Shown here piece after piece: positions 1 through 6,780 of a stretch of DNA of 24,561 nt. The stretch is taken from positions 1-24,561 of the forward strand of contig CATMIT010000012.1 of NCBI GenBank assembly GCA_950069165.1. The letters run 5' to 3'. The position numbers were made by a program, and so were the translations under genes. Source of the stretch: an uncultured Flavobacteriales bacterium. GTDB lineage: Bacteria > Bacteroidota > Bacteroidia > Flavobacteriales > BACL11. The stretch's first letter is position 1. Each line of letters begins with the position of its first letter. Below the pieces are notes generated by a model. It did not search any database, was not told the origin of the DNA, and was given only the letters and a program-made list of their open reading frames with translations.

Positions 1-1
1 A

Positions 2-766
2 TTAAATAATGATCATAAATCAGCATTTATTAAATATAATTATCATAATCTTCTACTTGCTTTTTCAGCATTATTGTGCTTTTATTTACTAATTGAAAAA
101 CAAACAAAATACCCAATAATCTTGCTTCTGTTTATTCTAATTTATGGCTGGAGTATTTTTTCAGAGGCAGGAAGAGCAGGGCACTTGATCTTTATTTTGT
201 TTTTCATTTTATATTCCGCTTATTACATCAAACAAAAAGCCCTTATTATATTAGGGTTATTAGGATTATTAAGCGTAATACTGATAGGTGCATATAAATT
301 TTCTCATCCCTTTAAGGTGAGGATTGATGAAGGATTAGAAGTAGTATTAAATAAAGGGAAAAGACCTGGAAAAATAAAAGATATCAGATATGTATATGTG
401 CAGGAGAGCATTAATTACATTAAAGAAAAACCATTTTTAGGTTATGGAACAGGTAGTTTCGGAACGATATTCAACCGAGAAGTTAAATTAGGACATAAAT
501 TCTACACTCATACAACTCCGCATAATAATTATTTGTATGTGTGGTTTGAATTGGGGATTTTTGGGATTGTATTATTACTTTCAATATTTTACTTTCAAAT
601 AAGAGAATTGATTGTACTTAAAAACGGATTCCACCGACTCGTACTTCCATTAATGTTTATGACCATTATGCTTGTTGACTCTTATTTCTTTATTTTTATC
701 CTTACGGCTTTTTATATTTATTTCTATACTATTTATAGCAGGGTTAATTTAGATAAACCCTCTTAA
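2..766 (+). CDS. O-antigen ligase/polymerase-like membrane protein (5' end missing)
   Basis: The reading frame is open from base 2 to the TAA at 764-766 (254 residues) with no stop before the window edge, so the start lies upstream; the TTG at position 74 is in frame but is not a convincing start. The protein is very hydrophobic, with several membrane segments separated by one larger loop. That loop holds an E-A-G-R-A-G stretch, a G-Y-G-T-G-S-F segment and a P-H-N-N-Y-L motif followed by W-F-E-L-G, the pattern of the Wzy_C/O-antigen ligase family. Such proteins join or polymerise undecaprenyl-linked glycans on the periplasmic side of the inner membrane. Ligase (WaaL) and polymerase (Wzy) cannot be told apart here. 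The last 23 bases overlap the end of the convergent alanine racemase gene. Class is fairly sure; substrate is unknown. Confidence 0.8.
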   Translation, partial: LNNDHKSAFIKYNYHNLLLAFSALLCFYLLIEKQTKYPIILLLFILIYGWSIFSEAGRAGHLIFILFFILYSAYYIKQKALIILGLLGLLSVILIGAYKFSHPFKVRIDEGLEVVLNKGKRPGKIKDIRYVYVQESINYIKEKPFLGYGTGSFGTIFNREVKLGHKFYTHTTPHNNYLYVWFELGIFGIVLLLSIFYFQIRELIVLKNGFHRLVLPLMFMTIMLVDSYFFIFILTAFYIYFYTIYSRVNLDKPS

Positions 767-1823
767 TTCTTCTATTAAGAGTAGCTAAAATTTCGTAAGG
801 AATAGTATCCAGATTTTTCGCAATTTCATCAACTGAATTTTCTTCACTAAAGATGGTTACTAAATCCCCTTCTTTAGCATTTATACCACTAATATCCACC
901 ATAAAACTGTCCATACTTATTTTTCCGATAATAATGGCAGAAATATTTTTTATAAGTACCCTCCCCTTTCCATCTCCTAATTTTCTGTTTATCCCATCCG
1001 CATAACCAAGAGGGATTACTGCAATTTTCATTTCTTGTTTTGCAATAAAAGAAGCGCCATAACCAACCACCCCTCCTTTTTCTAATGTTCTTATTTGAGC
1101 AATATTACTTACCAACTTACCAACAGCTTTTAAATTATCATCTTTACTAACACCATAAAATCCAATTCCCAAACGCACCATTTCATATTGCCAATCAGGG
1201 AAACGCAAAAAACCAGCAGTGTTTAAGATGTGTCTTTTTGGGTTGATATTTAATTTTGAAGAAAAGGTTTTACAAATAATATCAAATTTTTCAAATTGTT
1301 TTTGGGTAAAGATATCTCTGGATATATCATCAGCTACAGCTAAATGAGAACAGATACTTTCTATTTTTAGATGAGAAAATCCTTTCAGTTTCGTGACTAA
1401 TAAATCAATTTCATCTGTATTAAAACCATAGCGATTCATGCCTGTATTAAATTTTATATGTACTGAAATAGGGGATGTATTTTTACCAAAAACCTCTAAT
1501 AATCGGAAATTATAAATTACGGGATCCAAATTATATTTAATAATTTCCTTATAGCTTTTTACTCCAGGATTTGCTACAATTATAAGCTGCTTTACACCTG
1601 ACTTTCTCAAATTAATCCCTTCTTCAAAATCGGCAACCCAAAAAGCATGAACCCCTAATTCAGATAATTTTTTTACTATCATAGTATCGCCATGTCCATA
1701 AGCGTATGCCTTTACAACAGCAATGATTTTTGTGTCGGAGTTTAGTTTTTTTTTCAGGTACTTATAATTATTTTCTAATACCTTCAAATCAACATAGAAT
1801 ATGGTTTCATGATTGATAGACAT
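744..1823 (-). CDS. alr: Alanine racemase
   Basis: PLP-dependent enzyme that interconverts L- and D-alanine and supplies D-Ala for peptidoglycan. The 359-residue length is normal for the family. Lys38 in the V-V-K-A-Y-A-Y-G-H-G motif is the expected PLP-binding lysine, and Tyr255 in V-G-Y-G-A-S-F is the expected second catalytic base. The M-N-R-Y-G segment (Arg131), I-S-M-D (303-306) and a C-terminal Y-E-I-L...R-R motif also fit. It starts one base after the tdk stop on the same strand, so the two are probably co-transcribed. It is a stand-alone enzyme, whereas many Bacteroidota carry Alr fused to MurF. A run of nine A residues (coding strand) encodes Lys24-Lys26. The end overlaps the convergent upstream membrane-protein gene by 23 bases. 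Confidence 0.96.
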   Translation of the reverse strand: MSINHETIFYVDLKVLENNYKYLKKKLNSDTKIIAVVKAYAYGHGDTMIVKKLSELGVHAFWVADFEEGINLRKSGVKQLIIVANPGVKSYKEIIKYNLDPVIYNFRLLEVFGKNTSPISVHIKFNTGMNRYGFNTDEIDLLVTKLKGFSHLKIESICSHLAVADDISRDIFTQKQFEKFDIICKTFSSKLNINPKRHILNTAGFLRFPDWQYEMVRLGIGFYGVSKDDNLKAVGKLVSNIAQIRTLEKGGVVGYGASFIAKQEMKIAVIPLGYADGINRKLGDGKGRVLIKNISAIIIGKISMDSFMVDISGINAKEGDLVTIFSEENSVDEIAKNLDTIPYEILATLNRRIKRVYLN

Positions 1824-1824
1824 A

Positions 1825-2397
1825 CTATTTTTGATTGTTAAAGCATTTTCTGCAAAGGGGCTTATATTCCTGTTGCTTCCCTAATTTAACCAATTGCTCA
1901 TCTTCTGATTTTCGAAAGGAATGATTTGCTATTGCGCCACAATCCACACAAATAGCATGAACTTTTGTGACGTGTTCGGCAATGGCGAGCAAATTTGGAA
2001 TAGGGCCAAAAGGATTTCCTAAAAAATCCATATCCAATCCGGCAACAATTAGGCGAATCCCTTTTGATGCAAGTTTATTACAAACAACATAAAGCCCCTT
2101 ATCAAAAAACTGGGCTTCATCAATAGCAACTACATCCGCATTTTTCGAGAGTTCAATAATGTCATTGGAGCAATCTACCGTTATGGAATCTATAAAATTA
2201 TCATCATGCGAAACCACTTTTTCTTTATCGTAACGAGTATCAATTTTAGGCTTAAAAATTTTAATATTAAGTTTCGCATATTTTGCTCTTTTCAGGCGTC
2301 TAAGCAGTTCCTCCGTTTTCCCTGAAAACATGGAGCCACAAATAACTTCAATACTTCCTTTTTGCATAGGATGTTCTATTTGAGATTCTAAAAACAT
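1825..2397 (-). CDS. tdk: Thymidine kinase (type II)
   Basis: Phosphorylates thymidine to dTMP with ATP in pyrimidine salvage. The 190-residue protein has the P-loop G-S-M-F-S-G-K-T at 21-28, followed by E-E-L-L-R-R-L, and a D-E-A-Q-F-F-D motif at 93-99 in which Glu94 is the expected catalytic base. The lasso/zinc domain carries C-x-x-C pairs at Cys150/Cys153 and Cys182/Cys185. These features identify the tetrameric TK1-like type II enzymes. The start ATG is followed by M-F-L-E, as is usual for Bacteroidota homologues as I remember them. It is first in a two-gene unit with alr, which begins one base after its stop. It is divergent from the DUF2279 gene, with 72 bases between the two starts and a possible -7 box there. 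Confidence 0.96.
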   Translation of the reverse strand: MFLESQIEHPMQKGSIEVICGSMFSGKTEELLRRLKRAKYAKLNIKIFKPKIDTRYDKEKVVSHDDNFIDSITVDCSNDIIELSKNADVVAIDEAQFFDKGLYVVCNKLASKGIRLIVAGLDMDFLGNPFGPIPNLLAIAEHVTKVHAICVDCGAIANHSFRKSEDEQLVKLGKQQEYKPLCRKCFNNQK

Positions 2398-2428
2398 TTT
2401 TTAATAACGATTTTTTCTAGGCAATGTT

Positions 2429-2436
2429 TATGTTTG
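2429..2436 (+). promoter_or_regulatory. Putative -7 element (TATGTTTG) for the DUF2279 gene
   Basis: The sequence matches TAnnTTTG, the -7 consensus of the Bacteroidota primary sigma factor, 33 bases upstream of the start codon. I could not find a TTG at 17-23 bases upstream. It sits four bases from an opposed match on the other strand. Confidence 0.35.
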
Positions 2437-2440
2437 CTAA

Positions 2441-2448
2441 CAAAAATA
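2441..2448 (-). promoter_or_regulatory. Putative -7 element (TATTTTTG) for tdk-alr
   Basis: A TAnnTTTG match on the minus strand in the tdk/DUF2279 gap, 43 bases before the tdk start codon. No TTG lies at normal -33 spacing. The T-rich sequence makes a chance match plausible. Confidence 0.3.
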
Positions 2449-2469
2449 TAAAAAGCAATTGCATATCAT

Positions 2470-3354
2470 ATGAAAATAAAGTCTTTGTTTTTCTTTTTTC
2501 TTTTTCTGCTGAATGTATTTTTTACCAATGCCAAGCAATCTTTTGGTAATGATTCTATAAAAAAAGGAAGAATAATTTTGGTAAGTAGTAGTTTGGCAGT
2601 AGCATTAGGAGGCTCTTATAAATATATTGAAAATTCTTGGTGGAGTGAAAAAGCTACTGCCTTTCATTTTGATAATGGAAGCGATAAGGTTTATGCTTTA
2701 AATGTAGATAAAGCAGGGCATTTTATGGGGGGATTGCAAACAGCAGAGTTATTTTCAGAATCCATGCGTTGGGCAGGGATGAATAAAAAGCAAGCTCTTT
2801 GGTATGGGGGGGTATTTGGTTCGGGCTTACAGTTAGCCATTGAAATGAAGGATGCTTATGCCCCTTACTGGGGTTTTAGCAAATGGGATTTAGCCATTGG
2901 TTCAGCTGGATCTTTTTTGCCAGTTGCCAAGTATTATTCACCAACACTAACAGCTTTTGATGTAAAACTTTCCTATTGGAAACGGCATAATACTTATTGG
3001 GATTTAGAAAAGCAAAGAGGGAAGACACCTCATAAAAATGCTTGGCAAGACGATTATGTAAACCAAACTTATTGGCTTTCTGCCAATTTGAATTATTTTA
3101 ATAATAAATTTCCTGATTGGCTAAATATTGCCATTGGGTTTGGTTTAGATGAAACACAATATTTAGTAAAAGGAACTAAAACTGGGGGAAAAAATGAATT
3201 TTATATAGCATTAGATTATGATATTCCTAAACTCCTAAAAGGGTGGAAATCGCCAACTGCCAAAAAAATAAAACATTGGCTAAATTATTTTCATTTTCCG
3301 GCACCTACAATAAGAATTAGTCCAAAGTTAGAGTTTTATCCATTATTCCTATAA
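2470..3354 (+). CDS. DUF2279 (YfiM-like) exported protein
   Basis: The 294-residue protein begins with a signal peptide of about 21 residues (Met-Lys-Ile-Lys, a Phe/Leu-rich core, then T-N-A). No lipobox cysteine follows. The N-terminal half has the pattern of the DUF2279/YfiM family: D-K-A-G-H-F, a W-A-G-M segment, a glycine-rich stretch, E-M-K-D-A-Y and Y-W-G-F-S-K-W-D-L. The second half is rich in Trp and Tyr, has alternating hydrophobic residues, and ends in a hydrophobic Y-P-L-F-L, which would suit an outer-membrane-associated beta structure, though this is inference. The function of the family is unknown to me. The gene is 9 bases upstream of rsmI, and its stop codon forms part of a probable rsmI promoter box. 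Family assignment is fairly secure; role is not. Confidence 0.8.
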   Translation: MKIKSLFFFFLFLLNVFFTNAKQSFGNDSIKKGRIILVSSSLAVALGGSYKYIENSWWSEKATAFHFDNGSDKVYALNVDKAGHFMGGLQTAELFSESMRWAGMNKKQALWYGGVFGSGLQLAIEMKDAYAPYWGFSKWDLAIGSAGSFLPVAKYYSPTLTAFDVKLSYWKRHNTYWDLEKQRGKTPHKNAWQDDYVNQTYWLSANLNYFNNKFPDWLNIAIGFGLDETQYLVKGTKTGGKNEFYIALDYDIPKLLKGWKSPTAKKIKHWLNYFHFPAPTIRISPKLEFYPLFL

Positions 3355-3359
3355 ATTTG
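3352..3359 (+). promoter_or_regulatory. Putative -7 element (TAAATTTG) just before rsmI
   Basis: Exact TAnnTTTG match whose first three bases are the stop codon of the upstream DUF2279 gene. Only four bases separate it from the rsmI ATG, so transcription would begin at or next to the start codon and give a leaderless mRNA. The box-to-ATG spacing equals that of the amidohydrolase at 10791. No clear -33 TTG is seen. Confidence 0.4.
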
Positions 3360-3363
3360 TAGG

Positions 3364-4035
3364 ATGTCAAAATTAGTAATTATACCAACCCCAATTGGGA
3401 ACTTAGAGGACATAACTTTAAGAGCTATTCTCCTTTTGAAAGAAGTAGACTTGATATTAGCTGAGGACACTCGGACAAGCAAAAAGCTATTAAATCATTT
3501 TAAAGTGCAAACCCCAATATTTTCTTTTCATCAGCATAACGAACACCAAACTCTAAATAAATGGATAGCTAAATTAAAAAATGGAGAAACCATTGCTTTA
3601 ATCTCTGATGCAGGAACCCCCGGAATTTCTGATCCAGGATTTTTATTGGTTCGCGAGTGTATAAAGCAAGAAATAGAAGTGGAATGTTTGCCAGGAGCAA
3701 CGGCATTTGTTCCAGCTTTGGTTATCTCTGGACTGCCCTTGGAAAAATTTATTTTTGAAGGATTCCTTCCAGTAAAAAAAGGAAGACAAACAAGATTGAA
3801 ACTTCTTGCTTTTGAAGAAAGAACTATGATTTTTTACGAATCGCCACACAGAATTGTAAAAACACTAACACAATTTTGCGAATATTTTGGAGAAGAAAGA
3901 TTGGTTTCCGTTTCAAGAGAATTAACAAAAATGTATGAAGAAACAAAAAGAGAAACACTCATTAGGGTATTACAGCATTTTGAAAAAAATAAACCAAAAG
4001 GGGAGTTTGTAATTGTAGTAGAAGGAAAGAAATGA
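3364..4035 (+). CDS. rsmI: 16S rRNA (cytidine1402-2'-O)-methyltransferase
   Basis: Transfers a methyl group from SAM to the 2'-O of C1402 in the decoding centre of 16S rRNA. The 223-residue protein has the signature features of the tetrapyrrole-methylase fold as used in RsmI: P-T-P-I-G-N-L-E-D-I at 8-17, A-E-D-T-R-T-S at 33-39, and I-S-D-A-G-T-P-G-I-S-D-P-G at 80-92, then L-P-G-A-T-A and an F-Y-E-S-P-H-R motif. It is shorter than the E. coli protein because it lacks the C-terminal extension, which is common outside proteobacteria. Its stop overlaps the start of the DAHP synthase gene in an ATGA, pointing to translational coupling. Confidence 0.95.
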   Translation: MSKLVIIPTPIGNLEDITLRAILLLKEVDLILAEDTRTSKKLLNHFKVQTPIFSFHQHNEHQTLNKWIAKLKNGETIALISDAGTPGISDPGFLLVRECIKQEIEVECLPGATAFVPALVISGLPLEKFIFEGFLPVKKGRQTRLKLLAFEERTMIFYESPHRIVKTLTQFCEYFGEERLVSVSRELTKMYEETKRETLIRVLQHFEKNKPKGEFVIVVEGKK

Positions 4036-5123
4036 AAATAGATAAATTTATATTTAAAAAACCATACTTGATTGCTGGACCGTGCAGTGCAGAATCTGAA
4101 GGGCAACTTTTAAAAACGGCTCATTTGATAAAAGATATAGTGGATGTTTTCAGAGCTGGAATTTGGAAGCCAAGAACAAAGCCCAATACCTTTGAAGGAG
4201 TAGGAGAGAAAGGATTACAATGGCTACAAAAAATAAAAAAAGAAACAGGACTTAAAATTGCCACCGAGATTGCTACCCCACAACATGTCGAAAAATGCTT
4301 AAAAGCTGAAATTGATATGCTTTGGATTGGGGCCAGAACTACTGTAAATCCTTTTTATGTGCAAGAAATTGCTGAAGCACTGAAGGGAGTAAGAATCCCA
4401 GTTTTTGTAAAAAACCCTATACATCCTGAATTAGGATTGTGGTTAGGCGCTTTAGAGCGATTAAATAAAGTTGGGATTAAGAAGCTTGCAGCAATACATA
4501 GAGGTTTTTTTTCGTATGAAGATGCCGCATTTAGGAATGATCCGAAATGGGAATTGCCAATAAAACTAAGAGAACAATTGCCTCATATTCCTATTATTTG
4601 TGATCCTAGCCATATTGCAGGCGATAGTGAAATGATAGAAGAAGTTTCACAAACTGCTATGGATTTAAATTTAAATGGGCTGATGATAGAAACCCACCAC
4701 AAACCCAATGAGGCGCTGAGTGATGCTAAGCAACAAATCACACCAAATAAACTACATAAAATAATAGGTAATTTGGTGCTCAGAAAAACAAAAACAGATG
4801 ATGATTTTTTTAACATTAAATTAAATGAGTTCAGAGAAAACATTGATGTTTTGGATAGGAAAATAGTAAGTATTTTATCAGATAGAAAAAAGATAGTGGA
4901 AGAAATTGCCCATTTTAAACAAGCAAATAAAATCACAATTTTCCAGTTGGAAAGGTGGTTTGAGATATTAAAATATAGAAAAAAAGATGCGTTTGATTTT
5001 GCAATGGATGAAAAAATGATAGCAGAAATTTTTGAACTTATCCATAAATATTCAATCCTTACACAAACAAAAATAATGCGAAACACCAATGCAGAAAAAG
5101 TGGAAAATAAAAGAAACGGATAA
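4032..5123 (+). CDS. Bifunctional DAHP synthase/chorismate mutase (type II)
   Basis: The 363-residue protein joins two shikimate/aromatic pathway activities. Residues 1 to about 250 are a type Ibeta DAHP synthase (PEP plus erythrose 4-phosphate to DAHP): G-P-C-S-A-E-S with Cys18 as expected metal ligand, F-R-A-G-I-W-K-P-R-T-K-P, K-N-P substrate motif, C-D-P-S-H-I-A-G, and I-E-T-H-H. Residues about 262-350 are an AroQ-type chorismate mutase helix bundle (L-N-E-F-R-E-N-I-D, R-K-K-I, H-F-K and S-I-L-T-Q). The CM-at-C-terminus fusion is typical of Bacteroidota and is thought to allow feedback control by prephenate. Ungapped alignment with E. coli CM keeps Arg11, Arg28, Lys39, Arg51, Ser84 and Gln88 equivalents, but puts Gln and Trp at the Asp48 and Glu52 positions. 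It overlaps rsmI by 4 bases and recJ by 35 bases. Confidence 0.93.
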   Translation: MKIDKFIFKKPYLIAGPCSAESEGQLLKTAHLIKDIVDVFRAGIWKPRTKPNTFEGVGEKGLQWLQKIKKETGLKIATEIATPQHVEKCLKAEIDMLWIGARTTVNPFYVQEIAEALKGVRIPVFVKNPIHPELGLWLGALERLNKVGIKKLAAIHRGFFSYEDAAFRNDPKWELPIKLREQLPHIPIICDPSHIAGDSEMIEEVSQTAMDLNLNGLMIETHHKPNEALSDAKQQITPNKLHKIIGNLVLRKTKTDDDFFNIKLNEFRENIDVLDRKIVSILSDRKKIVEEIAHFKQANKITIFQLERWFEILKYRKKDAFDFAMDEKMIAEIFELIHKYSILTQTKIMRNTNAEKVENKRNG

Positions 5124-6780
5124 ACAAATCGTAAATAATTTAGCAGATAGTTTAGGGGTTAGTCAATCTATCGCTCATCTATTGGTGATAAGGGGCGTAA
5201 CTACTTTTGATGAAGCAAAGCAGTTTTTTCGACCAGACTTTTCACAATTACACAACCCTTTTTTGATGAAGGACATGCAAAAAGCAGTGGACAGAATTAA
5301 GACTGCGATAGAAAAAAATGAGAAGATTTTAGTGTACGGAGATTATGATGTGGACGGTACTACTTCAGTGGCAATGTTGTATACTTTTCTTACTACTCTT
5401 ACTGAAAATATTGACTATTATATACCTGATAGATACACGGAAGGATATGGAATTTCACTGCAAGGGATTGATTATGCAAAAGAAAATAATTTTACATTAA
5501 TCATTGCTTTAGATTGTGGAATTAGGGCTATTAATCAAGTAAATTATGCAAATGAAAAAGAGGTAGATTTCATCATTTGCGATCATCATAATCCAGCAAA
5601 AGAAATTCCAAATGCAGTTGCTATTTTAAATCCTAAACAAAAAGATTGTGATTATCCTTTTAAGGAACTTTCAGGATGTGGAGTAGGCTTTAAATTAATT
5701 CAGGGCTATAGTGAGAAAAACAATATCACATTTGATAAAATTCAATCTCTTTTTGATTTGTTAGTGTTAAGTATTGCTGCTGACCTAGTTCCTATGATTG
5801 ATGAAAACAGAGTGTTTTCATTTTTCGGATTAAAAAAAATAAACGAAAATCCAAGAGTGGGAATAAAAGCATTGATGGATGCTGCTAAAAGAAAAGGAAA
5901 ATGGACCATTTCCGATATTGTTTTTGGTATTGCACCACGCATAAATGCTGCTGGCAGAATTGAGCAAGGCAAAAAAGCAGTAGCAGTATTAATAGAAAAT
6001 GACTCTTTTAAAGCGACTAAATTAGCTCAGGAAATAGAGCGGTTAAACAAAACAAGAATAGGGCTTGATCAGGACATTACAAAACAGGCATTAGAGATGA
6101 TAGATGATAACAAAAAATCAACCGTGGTATATAGCACAAATTGGCATAAAGGCGTTGTTGGTATTGTGGCTTCTCGTCTTATCGAATCATACTATAAGCC
6201 AACGGTTGTTTTGGCAGAAAAGGATGGGAAGTTAACTGGTTCTGCTCGTTCGGTTAAAGGGTTTGATTTGTATAAAGCCCTTTTGCAATGCGAAAAATAT
6301 TTAGAAAAATTTGGGGGACATATGTATGCTGCGGGGCTTACATTAAAGAAGGAAAATCTAGAAGATTTTATAGATGCTTTTGAAAGGGCAGTTTCCAATA
6401 CAATTTTGGATGAACAATTAATTCCAGAAGTCTCGATTGACATGGAACTTGATTTACATGAAATTGATGATAAGCTTTTTAGAATTATACAGCAGTTTTC
6501 TCCTTTTGGGCCACAAAATCGCACGCCAATTTTTATTACCAAAGCAGTAAAAGATAGTGGTTATGGCAGAGCGGTTGGAGCGGATAAAACCCATTTACGG
6601 TTAAATATTACAAATGAAAATAGCAGAAATTCAATAAGCAGTATTGGATTTGGATTAACCCATCATTTTAAAAAAATAAAAGATGGACAAATATTTGATA
6701 TTTGTTATTCTATTGATGAAAATGATTGGAATGGTAGGAAAAATTTGCAATTAAAACTAAGGGATATAAAAAGTAATTAG
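5089..6780 (+). CDS. recJ: Single-stranded-DNA-specific exonuclease RecJ
   Basis: A 5'-3' ssDNA exonuclease for recombination and mismatch/base excision repair. The 563-residue protein shows the DHH phosphoesterase motifs in order: D-Y-D-V-D-G at 85-90, A-L-D-C-G near 140-144, and C-D-H-H at 164-167. The DHHA1 motif G-G-H-M-Y-A-A-G begins at 409, and a C-terminal OB-like domain follows (F-S-P-F-G-P-Q-N-R-T-P-I-F). The length is normal. The ATG at 5089 gives M-Q-K-K-W-K-I-K-E, a usual-looking N terminus, so the 35-base overlap with the preceding gene is probably real. The TAG stop overlaps the TAA stop of the convergent dnaG, so the two coding regions share four bases. Confidence 0.96.
   Translation: MQKKWKIKETDKQIVNNLADSLGVSQSIAHLLVIRGVTTFDEAKQFFRPDFSQLHNPFLMKDMQKAVDRIKTAIEKNEKILVYGDYDVDGTTSVAMLYTFLTTLTENIDYYIPDRYTEGYGISLQGIDYAKENNFTLIIALDCGIRAINQVNYANEKEVDFIICDHHNPAKEIPNAVAILNPKQKDCDYPFKELSGCGVGFKLIQGYSEKNNITFDKIQSLFDLLVLSIAADLVPMIDENRVFSFFGLKKINENPRVGIKALMDAAKRKGKWTISDIVFGIAPRINAAGRIEQGKKAVAVLIENDSFKATKLAQEIERLNKTRIGLDQDITKQALEMIDDNKKSTVVYSTNWHKGVVGIVASRLIESYYKPTVVLAEKDGKLTGSARSVKGFDLYKALLQCEKYLEKFGGHMYAAGLTLKKENLEDFIDAFERAVSNTILDEQLIPEVSIDMELDLHEIDDKLFRIIQQFSPFGPQNRTPIFITKAVKDSGYGRAVGADKTHLRLNITNENSRNSISSIGFGLTHHFKKIKDGQIFDICYSIDENDWNGRKNLQLKLRDIKSN

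Noticed and set aside
74..76. TTG as a start codon for the left-edge membrane protein
   Set aside because: The same frame is open back to base 2 and encodes family-like sequence before it, so the gene simply extends past the window.
4583..5089. Open frame of 168 codons on the minus strand
   Set aside because: It lies fully antisense to the DAHP synthase/chorismate mutase gene, and its product is a Ser/Ile/Phe-rich string with no family pattern.
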